Shown here: in pieces, positions 1 through 6,162 of the stretch
How the letters are laid out: every line of letters starts with the position of its first letter
Numbering within the stretch: the stretch's first letter is position 1
Origin: Thermoanaerobaculia bacterium
Lineage (GTDB): Bacteria; Acidobacteriota; Thermoanaerobaculia; Multivoradales; UBA5704
Length of the DNA stretch: 16,009 bases
Direction of reading: 5' to 3'
NCBI GenBank assembly: GCA_025937035.1
Contig: JAICSG010000017.1
Coordinates: 1-16,009 of the forward strand
Made by a program: the position numbers and the translations under genes
Notes under the pieces: model-generated
Seen by the model: the letters and a program-made list of their open reading frames with translations, nothing else
What the model was told of the DNA's origin: nothing
Databases searched by the model: none

Positions 1-89
1 ATCGGCGTCAGGGGCGTGGCGGGGGGCGCCGCGGCGAGCGGAACGGCCAGCAACAGGGCAGGAATCCAGGAGAGAATTCGTCTGTTCAT
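1..89 (-). CDS. 5' end of an exported protein of unknown function (partial)
   Basis: Reading leftwards from an ATG at 89-87, an open frame runs to the window edge and gives 29 residues. It begins MNRRILSWIPALLLAVPLAA and continues with a short Ala/Pro stretch. This is a textbook Sec signal peptide: a positive n-region (RR), a hydrophobic core and small residues at a likely cleavage site. The product is therefore exported to the periplasm or beyond. No Shine-Dalgarno as strong as the neighbours' is visible upstream. The gene is divergent from the M16 peptidase gene and shares a spacer of about 114 bp with it. The mature domain lies outside the window, so its function cannot be stated. Confidence 0.6.
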   Translation of the reverse strand, partial: MNRRILSWIPALLLAVPLAAAPPATPLTP

Positions 90-122
90 GGCGGTAAAGC
101 TATCATTTCCACTCCCCGCAAC

Positions 123-151
123 TTGCATCGATCCCGCCCGTAGAAAAGAAT
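123..151 (+). promoter_or_regulatory. Candidate sigma-70-type promoter for the M16 peptidase pair
   Basis: In the divergent spacer, TTGCAT (123-128) is followed after 17 bp by AAGAAT (146-151). The -10 box matches TATAAT poorly, so this is only a candidate. The 204 start itself is well supported by AAAGGAGA at 191-198. Confidence 0.25.
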
Positions 152-203
152 CCGCTGTAGAGAGGCTCTCTCTCACGTCTCGGGACACGTAAAGGAGACC
201 CGG

Positions 204-1616
204 ATGCCCAGATCCAGAACCGCGCGCCTCATCGGGATGGCCCTCCTGATGACGGCCGTTCCGGCCCTGGCCGCGGACGCCCTCAAGGTGACGCCGCCGA
301 AGCTGGAGGTGCGCGAGCACAAGCTCGCCAACGGCCTCGACCTGCTGATGTACGAAGATCATTCGGTGCCGGTGGCCACCGTCGAGGTGTGGTACCACGT
401 CGGCTCGAAGGACGAGAAGAAGGGGCGGAGCGGCTTCGCCCATCTCTTCGAGCACCTGATGTTCAAGGGCTCGGCCCACGTCGGACCCGAGGAGCACAAG
501 AATTTCATCTCCTCGATCGGCGGGCGCTACAACGCCACCACCGATTTCGACCGCACCCTCTATTTCCAGAGCTTTCCCAGCAACTATGTGGAGCGGGTGC
601 TGTGGATGGAGGCCGACCGCATGAGCTCGCTCGACGTCTCGGACGAGAACTTCAAGTCCGAGCGGGACGTGGTCAAGGAGGAGCGCCGGCTGCGGGTGGA
701 CAACCCACCCTTCGGCCGCCTCTTCGAGGTGGTGCTGGACAAGACCTTCACCACCCACCCCTACAAGATCGAGACGATCGGCAGCATCGCCGACCTCGAC
801 GCCGCCACCGTCCAGGACGTGCGCGAGTTCCACAGCCTCTACTACGTGCCCAACAACGCCACCCTGGTGGTCTCGGGGGACGTCAATCCCGAGGCCGTGA
901 TCCGCTGGACCGAGAAGTACTTCGGCCCTATCCCGAAGGGCAGGCCGATCCCGCGCGACATCCCGAAGGAGCCGGCGCAGACGGCCGAGCGCCGCGCGGT
1001 CGACTATCACCCGAACACCCCGCTGCCGGCGGTGGTGATCACCTGCCACATCCCCCAGGCCGGGAGCCCGGACAGCTACGCCCTCCAGGTGGCGAGTAAC
1101 ATCCTCTCGGCCGGCGAGAGCTCGCGGCTCTACCGGCGGATGGTCTATGAGAAGCAGATGGCGGTCGCCGCCGGCGGCGACGCGATCCTCCTGGAAGACC
1201 CCGGAGTGTTCTTCTTCTACGCCATCCTCCAGGGGGGCCAGAAGCCCGAGGACGGCGAGAAGGAGCTGCTGGCCGAGGCCGACCGGCTGCGCGACCAGCC
1301 GGTCTCGGAGGAGGAGCTGGTCAAGGCGAAGAACCAGATCATCTCCAGCCTCGTCTTCGGCCGCCAGACCGACCAGGACAAGGCCGACGCCATCGGCTAC
1401 GCCAAGGTCATCCTGAACGACGTGTCCTACGTGAACCGCCAGCTCGCCGAATTCCAGAAGGTCACCGCCGCCGACGTGCAGCGGGTGGCGCGCACCTATT
1501 TCACCCCCCAGAACCGCACGGTGGTCTACATGCTCCCCGAGGCGATGCGCCCAAAAACCGAAGGGAAACCGGAAGGCAAGCCGGGAGCGGCCACAAGCGA
1601 GGTGAAGAACCCATGA
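204..1616 (+). CDS. Secreted M16 family zinc metallopeptidase, catalytic chain
   Basis: This 470-residue protein belongs to the M16 (pitrilysin/processing peptidase) family, subfamily B by size. Residues 1-23 form a Sec signal peptide ending ALA, so it acts in the periplasm or on the surface. The inverted zinc motif HxxEH is at residues 80-84 (HLFEH, in GFAHLFEHLMFKG). A conserved E-rich helix 76 residues further on (VVKEERR, E160) supplies the likely third ligand. A second M16-type domain occupies roughly residues 200-440, but it lacks the GLSYGA-type R/Y substrate-binding motif (the equivalent region reads EKQMAVAAGG). The C-terminus is a short charged, Pro/Gly-rich tail. The start is chosen for AAAGGAGA six bases upstream and for the signal peptide. 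Its stop overlaps the next gene's start (ATGA), so the two are translationally coupled. By analogy with bacterial M16B heterodimers, this chain holds the metal and the next gene completes the active site. The natural substrate is unknown. Confidence 0.93.
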   Translation: MPRSRTARLIGMALLMTAVPALAADALKVTPPKLEVREHKLANGLDLLMYEDHSVPVATVEVWYHVGSKDEKKGRSGFAHLFEHLMFKGSAHVGPEEHKNFISSIGGRYNATTDFDRTLYFQSFPSNYVERVLWMEADRMSSLDVSDENFKSERDVVKEERRLRVDNPPFGRLFEVVLDKTFTTHPYKIETIGSIADLDAATVQDVREFHSLYYVPNNATLVVSGDVNPEAVIRWTEKYFGPIPKGRPIPRDIPKEPAQTAERRAVDYHPNTPLPAVVITCHIPQAGSPDSYALQVASNILSAGESSRLYRRMVYEKQMAVAAGGDAILLEDPGVFFFYAILQGGQKPEDGEKELLAEADRLRDQPVSEEELVKAKNQIISSLVFGRQTDQDKADAIGYAKVILNDVSYVNRQLAEFQKVTAADVQRVARTYFTPQNRTVVYMLPEAMRPKTEGKPEGKPGAATSEVKNP

Positions 1617-3160
1617 GAGCCCCGATCTTCCTGAAGTCTTTCGGCCTGCTCCTGGCGCTCGCCTCCGCGGGCCTGGCCCAGGCTCCGGCCGCGAAAGCCC
1701 CGGCCGCGAAGAAGGCCGCGGCCCCGCCCGCCGCCGCCAAGGCGATGGCCAGGCCGTCCACGCCGGCCACGCCGCCGCCGCCGGCTCCGGCCAAGGAGAT
1801 CCGCTTCCCCGCCTTCCAGGAGAAGACGCTGGCCAATGGATTGCGGCTGGTGGTGATCGAGCAGCACGAGCAGCCGCTCGTCTCGCTGCGCATGACGCTC
1901 AACGCCGGCAAGGCCTACGAGCCGGAGGGCAAGGCCGGGCTGGCCAACGCCACGGCCGCCCTGCTCACCAAGGGCACGGCCACCCGCTCGGCCCAGCAGA
2001 TCGCCCAGGCTATCGACTTCGTGGGCGGCCATCTCGACGCCAACGCCGGGACCGAGGCGGGCTACGTGGACCTGTCGGTCACCTCGGACCAGCTCGATCT
2101 CGGGTTCGGCCTCCTCTCGGACGTGGTCCTCCATCCGGCCTTTCCGCAGGAGGAGCTCGAGCGCTGGCGCCGGCAGGCCGTGAACGGGCTCCAGATCGAT
2201 CAACAGGACGCCTCCTACGTGGCCACCACCGCGGTGACGCGGCTGATCTTCGGCGACTACCCCTATGGCCGGCCGGGCAGCGGCACTCCCGGGTCGCTCG
2301 CCGGGCTGACGCGGGACGACTTGGTGGCGTTCCACAAGCAGCACTTCATTCCCAACCAGACGATCCTGGCGGTCGTGGGGGACGTCAAGCCGGCCGATGC
2401 CTTCGCCCGCGCCGAGCGCGCCTTCGGCTCCTGGCCCAAGGGGACCCCCAGCGAGCTCCCCCGATTCGACGTGAAGGCTCCCGCCAAAACCCGGATCGTG
2501 GTGATCGACAAGCCCGACGCCGTGCAGACCGAGATCCGCCTCGGCCAGGTGGGGATCGCCTACCGCGATCCTTCGCTGTTCGCGGCCGAGGTCTACAACT
2601 CCATCCTCGGCGGCAATGCCAGCTCCCGGCTCTACGAGGAGATCCGGCGCAAGCGGGGCCTGTCGTACGGCGCCAGCAGCTACTTCCTGGAGGAGACGAA
2701 TCCGGGCTTCTTCGAGGCCTCGACCTTCACCAAGACCGAGAGCACGGCCGACGCCCTTGGGCTCGCCTTCGAGGTCCTGCGCGGACTGCAGGAGAAGCCA
2801 GTGCCGGAGGCGGAGCTCAGCTTCGCCAAGACCTACATCACCGGCGCCTTCCCGCTGGAGATCGAGACCGCCAACGGCATCGCCACCAAGGTGCTGGAGG
2901 CCATGCACTTCGGCTACGGCCGGGAGTTCCTGGAGAGCTACGACGACCGGATCTCCAAGGTGAGCGCGGCCGACGTCCAGCGCTTCGCCGAGACCCATGT
3001 CCACCCCGGCCAGATGACCGCCGTGCTGGTGGGCAACGCCTCGGCCTTCACGGACGCCCTGAAGAAGAAGTACGGGGAGGTCGAGGTGATCCCGATCGCC
3101 GACGTCGACTTCCTGCGGCCGGACCTGCGCAAGCCGCAACAGCCCAAAGCCAAGGGCTGA
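1613..3160 (+). CDS. Secreted M16 family peptidase-like protein, non-catalytic partner chain
   Basis: This 515-residue M16 homologue overlaps the upstream peptidase gene by four bases. Residues 1-22 form a signal peptide (cleavage near GLAQA), followed by an Ala/Pro/Lys-rich linker to about residue 62. Aligned with its neighbour, the HxxEH site is replaced by NATAA (residues 112-116, in GLANATAALLTKG), so it cannot bind zinc in the usual way. It does keep the substrate-binding motif of the C-terminal M16 domain (RRKRGLSYGASSYF, residues 345-358, with Y352). This is the division of labour known from two-chain M16B enzymes such as mitochondrial processing peptidase and bacterial heterodimers: one chain has zinc and the other has R/Y. 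An obligate heterodimer is therefore the best inference. A hairpin follows about 12 bases after the stop. The fold is certain, the partnership likely and the substrate unknown. Confidence 0.9.
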   Translation: MRAPIFLKSFGLLLALASAGLAQAPAAKAPAAKKAAAPPAAAKAMARPSTPATPPPPAPAKEIRFPAFQEKTLANGLRLVVIEQHEQPLVSLRMTLNAGKAYEPEGKAGLANATAALLTKGTATRSAQQIAQAIDFVGGHLDANAGTEAGYVDLSVTSDQLDLGFGLLSDVVLHPAFPQEELERWRRQAVNGLQIDQQDASYVATTAVTRLIFGDYPYGRPGSGTPGSLAGLTRDDLVAFHKQHFIPNQTILAVVGDVKPADAFARAERAFGSWPKGTPSELPRFDVKAPAKTRIVVIDKPDAVQTEIRLGQVGIAYRDPSLFAAEVYNSILGGNASSRLYEEIRRKRGLSYGASSYFLEETNPGFFEASTFTKTESTADALGLAFEVLRGLQEKPVPEAELSFAKTYITGAFPLEIETANGIATKVLEAMHFGYGREFLESYDDRISKVSAADVQRFAETHVHPGQMTAVLVGNASAFTDALKKKYGEVEVIPIADVDFLRPDLRKPQQPKAKG

Positions 3161-3171
3161 CCCGGACGAGA

Positions 3172-3194
3172 GCCGGGCGGGTCCGACGCCCGGC
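3172..3194 (+). terminator. Likely terminator after the M16 peptidase pair
   Basis: A perfect 8-bp stem pairs GCCGGGCG (3172-3179) with CGCCCGGC (3187-3194) across a 7-base loop. Pyrimidine-rich sequence with short T runs follows (CTCTTT, then GTTTTTCTTC by 3220). The T tract is interrupted and not immediate, so efficiency is uncertain. The position, directly between an operon and an independent promoter, supports the call. Confidence 0.5.
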
Positions 3195-3236
3195 CGGCCT
3201 CTTTCCCCGCGTTTTTCTTCGCTCCTCCCGTCAAGA

Positions 3237-3252
3237 TGGCACCCTCATTGCA
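3237..3252 (+). promoter_or_regulatory. Sigma-54-type (-24/-12) promoter, first LPxTG-like gene
   Basis: TGGCACCCTCATTGCA matches the sigma-54 consensus TGGCACG-N4-TTGCW at all key positions. The GG (3238-3239) and GC (3250-3251) dinucleotides are in the invariant spacing. Transcription should start near 3263, leaving a leader of about 84 nt before the ATG at 3347. Sigma-54 promoters need an AAA+ enhancer-binding activator, and none is encoded in the window. A sister site with the same spacing precedes the next, related gene, which makes chance a poor explanation. Confidence 0.75.
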
Positions 3253-3275
3253 GCAAAAAATGGAGAATAGTTGGG

Positions 3276-3305
3276 GGGGACATCCCCGCCGGAAGCTCCC
3301 TCCGG
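3276..3305 (+). other. Two small hairpins in the 5' leader of the first LPxTG-like gene
   Basis: Within the predicted leader, GGGG (3276-3279) can pair with CCCC (3284-3287). CCGGA (3289-3293) can pair with TCCGG (3301-3305). Both are short and lie upstream of the ribosome binding site AAAGGAGG (3332-3339). They may only stabilise the mRNA. Confidence 0.3.
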
Positions 3306-3346
3306 GGGAATTGCTCTCGAGGAATGACCGCAAAGGAGGAACAGCG

Positions 3347-4027
3347 ATGAAAAGGCAGATCTTCTCGCTCACGATGGCTCTCGCGCTCACCATGGGGACC
3401 GCGCTGCTGGCCCAGTCGGGCGGCGGCAGCGGCGGCGGAGCCAACAGCGGCTCGGTGGGCACCGGCTCCGGCGCCACCGGCACGACCGGCGCCGGCTCGA
3501 CCGGCAGCTCGATGGACCAGACCGGCACGACCGGCACCACCACCGGCACGATGAACAACACGGGCTCGACGACGACCGGGACCAACAACCAGACCGGCAC
3601 GACCACGACCGGCACGATGAATCAGCCCGGGAGCACGACCGGCACCACGACCGGGACGACCACTGGCACCACCACCGGAACCACCACGGGCACCACGACC
3701 GGGACCAACACCAACACCTATAACGGCGCGGGCTCGACCACCGGCACCGGCACGACCGGCACCACCACCGGCACTTACACCGGCACCACCGGCTCGACCA
3801 CCGGGACCTACAACGGCACGACCGGCAGCGCCACCGGCGCCGGCACCGCCTACGGCACCTCCGGCACAACCGACACGACCACCGGCATGAACGACACCAC
3901 CGGCACGGGCACCGGCGTATCCGGTACGCGCCGCCACCTGCCGGGGACCGGCAGCGACATGCCGCTCGTCGGCCTGCTCGGCGCCCTCTCGCTGGCCGGC
4001 GCTCTCGGCCTGCGGAAGCTCCAGTAA
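3347..4027 (+). CDS. Exported Thr/Gly repeat protein with LPxTG-like C-terminal anchor signal
   Basis: I do not recognise a named family. The start at 3347 is chosen over an upstream in-frame start because AAAGGAGG sits 7 bases before it and a signal peptide follows at once (MKRQIFSLTMALALTMGTALLAQ). The upstream start would also lie inside the sigma-54 promoter. The 226-residue product has three parts. Residues 1-23 are the signal peptide. Residues about 24-194 are low-complexity sequence made of T, G, S, N and a few Y/D/Q, dominated by TGT and TTGT units. Residues 198-226 are LPGTG followed by a hydrophobic helix and the tail RKLQ, which has the architecture of a sortase sorting signal. The Thr-rich body would suit an extended, possibly O-glycosylated stalk, but that is inference. 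The tail matches that of the next gene at 26 of 29 residues. A strong terminator follows, so it is probably transcribed alone from its sigma-54 promoter. Confidence 0.8.
   Translation: MKRQIFSLTMALALTMGTALLAQSGGGSGGGANSGSVGTGSGATGTTGAGSTGSSMDQTGTTGTTTGTMNNTGSTTTGTNNQTGTTTTGTMNQPGSTTGTTTGTTTGTTTGTTTGTTTGTNTNTYNGAGSTTGTGTTGTTTGTYTGTTGSTTGTYNGTTGSATGAGTAYGTSGTTDTTTGMNDTTGTGTGVSGTRRHLPGTGSDMPLVGLLGALSLAGALGLRKLQ
3434..3916 (+). repeat. Degenerate in-frame ACC-GGC-ACS tandem repeats coding TGT/TTGT
   Basis: Much of the body of the first LPxTG-like gene is built from 9- to 12-base units around ACCGGCACG and ACCACCGGC. The most regular block, about 3634-3700, encodes successive TTGT units. Synonymous third-base differences (ACC/ACG/ACT, GGC/GGG/GGA) show that the repeats are old enough to have diverged silently while the amino-acid pattern was kept. 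Repeat copy number is likely to vary between strains. Confidence 0.8.
3938..4024 (+). other. C-terminal LPGTG-hydrophobic-RKLQ sorting-signal-like module
   Basis: This codes for the last 29 residues of the first Thr/Gly protein: LPGTG, then SDMP, then about 16 hydrophobic or small residues, then RKLQ. The order of motif, membrane span and positive tail is that recognised by sortases. The module is nearly identical to 4569-4655, although the bodies of the two proteins differ. Confidence 0.65.
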
Positions 4028-4051
4028 GCGCGGATCGCCTTCCGATCCGGA

Positions 4052-4077
4052 AAAGGGGCCCGCTCGCGGGCTCCTTT
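4052..4077 (+). terminator. Rho-independent terminator after the first LPxTG-like gene
   Basis: AAAGGGGCCCG (4052-4062) pairs with CGGGCTCCTTT (4067-4077). This gives an 11-bp stem with one G-T wobble and a CTCG tetraloop, and CTCTTTAT follows. It lies 24 bases after the stop codon and ends only 8 bases before the next sigma-54 promoter. Confidence 0.75.
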
Positions 4078-4084
4078 CTCTTTA

Positions 4085-4100
4085 TGGCATCAGCGTTGCA
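4085..4100 (+). promoter_or_regulatory. Sigma-54-type (-24/-12) promoter, second LPxTG-like gene
   Basis: TGGCATCAGCGTTGCA keeps the GG (4086-4087) and GC (4098-4099) with consensus spacing. It differs from the canonical TGGCAC only in the last base of the -24 box. Transcription would start near 4111, giving a leader of about 53 nt before 4164. The similarity to 3237-3252 extends into the spacing and A-rich sequence just downstream, as expected for duplicated genes under one regulator. Confidence 0.7.
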
Positions 4101-4115
4101 GAAACTGAAGAGCAC

Positions 4116-4142
4116 CAGGGATAGTCCCTGCGCTTCAGGGAT
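4116..4142 (+). promoter_or_regulatory. Leader hairpin with alternative pairing, second LPxTG-like gene
   Basis: CAGGGA (4116-4121) pairs with TCCCTG (4125-4130) around a TAG loop. A second copy of CAGGGAT at 4136-4142 can compete for the same TCCCTG. The element lies in the predicted leader, 9 bases ahead of the ribosome binding site GGAGGAG (4151-4157). A translational switch is possible but unproven. Confidence 0.35.
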
Positions 4143-4163
4143 TCACAACAGGAGGAGATCGAG

Positions 4164-4658
4164 ATGAAACGACAGATCCTGGCGCTCTGGGTGGTCCTCA
4201 TCCTCGCGGCATGCGCGGCTCTGATGGCCCAGTCCACCACTCCCAACACCCAGGTCCCCCCCAGCCAGCAGGTCGACCAGTCGGGCCAGCCCGAGCACGC
4301 CGGCCGTCCGGACGTGGACGTCGACGTCGGCAAGAACGCCAAGAACGGCGTCCTGAACGTGGACGTCAAGCGCCACGGGGATTCCGATACCAAGGCCGGC
4401 AACAACCCGAATGGCAACCGGACCACCACCACGACGGGTACCACCGGCACCTACACCGGCACCACCACCTCCACAGGCGCGTCGACGGCCACCACCACCC
4501 GGCACACCCGGCACGCGGCCACGCACGTGCGTCATCGGATGCACCACGCCGCCTCCAAGCACCACCGCCTGCCGAAGACGGGGAGCGACATGCCGCTCGC
4601 CGGGCTGCTCGGCGCCCTCTCTCTGGCCGGTGCTCTCGCTCTGCGGAAGCTCCAGTAG
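4164..4658 (+). CDS. Exported small protein with LPKTG C-terminal anchor signal
   Basis: This 164-residue paralogue of the preceding gene starts at an ATG 6 bases after GGAGGAG. The signal peptide MKRQILALWVVLILAAC opens with the same MKRQI as its neighbour. LAAC at residues 14-17 also fits a lipobox, so it could be a lipoprotein with C17 as the anchor. Ordinary cleavage near ALMA-Q is the alternative suggested by the paralogue. The body (about 25-130) is not repetitive like its sister. It has an acidic VDVDVGKNAKNGVLNVDV segment (about residues 51-69), a short Thr-rich stretch (about 92-110), then a His/Arg-rich patch (about 111-134). Residues 136-164 are LPKTG, a hydrophobic helix and RKLQ. 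LPKTG is a canonical sortase substrate motif. No sortase is in the window. The family is not recognised. The shared start, tail and promoter type point to common regulation and location. Confidence 0.8.
   Translation: MKRQILALWVVLILAACAALMAQSTTPNTQVPPSQQVDQSGQPEHAGRPDVDVDVGKNAKNGVLNVDVKRHGDSDTKAGNNPNGNRTTTTTGTTGTYTGTTTSTGASTATTTRHTRHAATHVRHRMHHAASKHHRLPKTGSDMPLAGLLGALSLAGALALRKLQ
4569..4655 (+). other. C-terminal LPKTG-hydrophobic-RKLQ sorting-signal-like module
   Basis: This codes for the last 29 residues of the second exported protein. Compared with 3938-4024 only three residues differ (G to K in the LPxTG, V to A, G to A). The hydrophobic stretch and RKLQ end are otherwise unchanged. Confidence 0.7.
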
Positions 4659-4749
4659 GCCGGCTTTCCGTTCGGGGGGCGGCAGGCCCGCGCCCCCGGT
4701 TCCCTCCGCTCTTGAACCCTGCCGCCCTTCCAGCGTACAAAGCTCCAAC
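4659..4749 (+). other. Short spacer with a GC hairpin
   Basis: The 91 bases between the LPKTG gene and the phosphatase gene hold one 7-bp GC stem (4675-4681 with 4691-4697, 9-base loop) but no T tract and no clear promoter. Read-through from the sigma-54 promoter into the phosphatase gene is possible. Confidence 0.35.
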
Positions 4750-6162
4750 ATGGACGAAGCGGCGATCTTCCGCGCGGCGCTGCGGCACGACGCGCTCTCG
4801 GCGCCCATCGGCTTCCTGCTCCTCGGGCTGGGGCTGGCGGCGGGAGCCCTGGCCCTGGCGCGGCGGAAGGGCGGCGATCCGGCACTCACCTACTTCTCCC
4901 TCTTCACCTCGCTCTATGCCCTCCGCCTGCTCGCCGACAGCCAGACGGTACAGCTCCTCTACTCGCCTCCCGAGCTCATCTGGCGGAAGCTGATCGACAG
5001 CCTCACCTTCGTGCTGCCTATACCGGGTTTTCTCTTCTTCGAACGGGTGATCGGCCGGGGTTGGCGGTCGTCCATCCGCTGGGTCTGGCACCTCTACGTC
5101 GCGCTGGCCCTGGTGGCCGTCCCCTGGGAGATCGTCTCCTCCGCTCCGGCCGTCCTCTTCGGGATCTACCGCGTGCTGGTGCTGGTGGCGATCACGGTGA
5201 CCCTGGCGAATCTCTTCGCGCCAGGCCAGCCGATGGACCAGGACCGCTGGCTGCTGCGCATCAGCTTCCTGGCGCTCGGTGTGTTCGTCATCCTGGAGAA
5301 CCTCCGCGCCCTGGGGCTCACCCCCTGGCGGGACAACGCCGAGCCGGTGGGCTTCCTGATCTTCAACTGCGGCCTGGGAGTGATCGCCGCCCGCCGCATC
5401 TTCGACACCCAGGAGCGGCTGGCCTCGATCCGCCAGGAGCTCGAGACCGCGCGGCGCATCCAGCAGTCGATCCTCCCCGAGGAGATGCCCCGCGTCGCCG
5501 GCCTCGACCTCGCCGCGCGCTACGTCTCCGCCACCGAGGTGGCCGGGGACTTCTACGATTTCCTGCCTTGCGAGGGGCCGCGCGCCGGCCTGCTGATCGC
5601 CGACGTCTCGGGGCACGGCGTGCCGGCCGCCCTGGTGGCGTCGATGCTGAAGGTGGCCACCGCGGCCGAGATCCCCCACGCGGCGAGCCCGGCGCGGGTC
5701 CTCTCGGAGATGAATCAGATCTTCCACGGCAAGCTGCGGAACCAGTTCATCACCGCCTTCTGCGTCCATCTCGATCTGGAGGCGGGGCGGATCACCTGGT
5801 CCGGCGCCGGCCATCCGCCGGCCCTGCTCTGGCGAGGGAGTGAAGGGAAGGTCGAGGAGTTGGCGCCGGGAGGGCCGGTGATGGGCCGCCTCCGCCGGGC
5901 TCCCTATCCCGAGGCGTCGCTCCCTCTGGAGCCCGGGGACCGCCTCCTGCTCTTCACCGACGGCATTCCGGAGGCCCTGAGCCCCGCCGGCGAGCCGTTC
6001 GGGGACGAGCGCCTCCAGGCCCTGCTGGCGGCCCACGCCCCCCAATCCGCCGAAAGGATCGCCGAGGCGCTCCTGGCCCGCGTCGCGGAATGGACCGGCC
6101 GGAGCGCCTCGTTCGACGACGACCTGACGTTCGTGGTGGCCGGCATCACCGCTGGATCGTGA
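4750..6162 (+). CDS. Membrane-bound SpoIIE-type PP2C serine phosphatase
   Basis: The 470-residue protein has two parts. Residues 1 to about 218 contain about seven hydrophobic segments (near 15-36, 47-64, 83-100, 113-130, 133-155, 168-187, 198-215), an input module resembling 7TM sensory domains. A short coiled coil follows (about 218-240: RRIFDTQERLASIRQELETA). The SpoIIE/RsbU phosphatase domain spans about 236-466. Metal-binding motifs are present: EVAGDFYDF (263-271), ADVSGHG (284-290), LLLFTDG (399-405) and DDDLTF (456-461), with D267, D285, D404 and D457 as likely ligands. Such enzymes dephosphorylate an anti-sigma-factor antagonist (STAS) protein to release an alternative sigma factor or other partner. 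No STAS or anti-sigma gene is adjacent. The start at 4750 is chosen because the domain begins there and the frame upstream is a shadow of the preceding gene. There is no good Shine-Dalgarno, so the start is less certain than the domain. Its end overlaps the convergent tonB-like gene by 17 bp. Confidence 0.88.
   Translation: MDEAAIFRAALRHDALSAPIGFLLLGLGLAAGALALARRKGGDPALTYFSLFTSLYALRLLADSQTVQLLYSPPELIWRKLIDSLTFVLPIPGFLFFERVIGRGWRSSIRWVWHLYVALALVAVPWEIVSSAPAVLFGIYRVLVLVAITVTLANLFAPGQPMDQDRWLLRISFLALGVFVILENLRALGLTPWRDNAEPVGFLIFNCGLGVIAARRIFDTQERLASIRQELETARRIQQSILPEEMPRVAGLDLAARYVSATEVAGDFYDFLPCEGPRAGLLIADVSGHGVPAALVASMLKVATAAEIPHAASPARVLSEMNQIFHGKLRNQFITAFCVHLDLEAGRITWSGAGHPPALLWRGSEGKVEELAPGGPVMGRLRRAPYPEASLPLEPGDRLLLFTDGIPEALSPAGEPFGDERLQALLAAHAPQSAERIAEALLARVAEWTGRSASFDDDLTFVVAGITAGS

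Noticed and set aside
3434..3916. CRISPR-like or satellite array in the ACCGGCACG region
   Set aside because: The repeats are short, in frame, without spacers, and preserve the Thr/Gly protein pattern, so they are coding repeats.
4366..6045. Long minus-strand ORF opposite the phosphatase gene
   Set aside because: The composition is a typical shadow (Arg/Gly/Glu/His-rich). The plus strand carries all SpoIIE phosphatase motifs.
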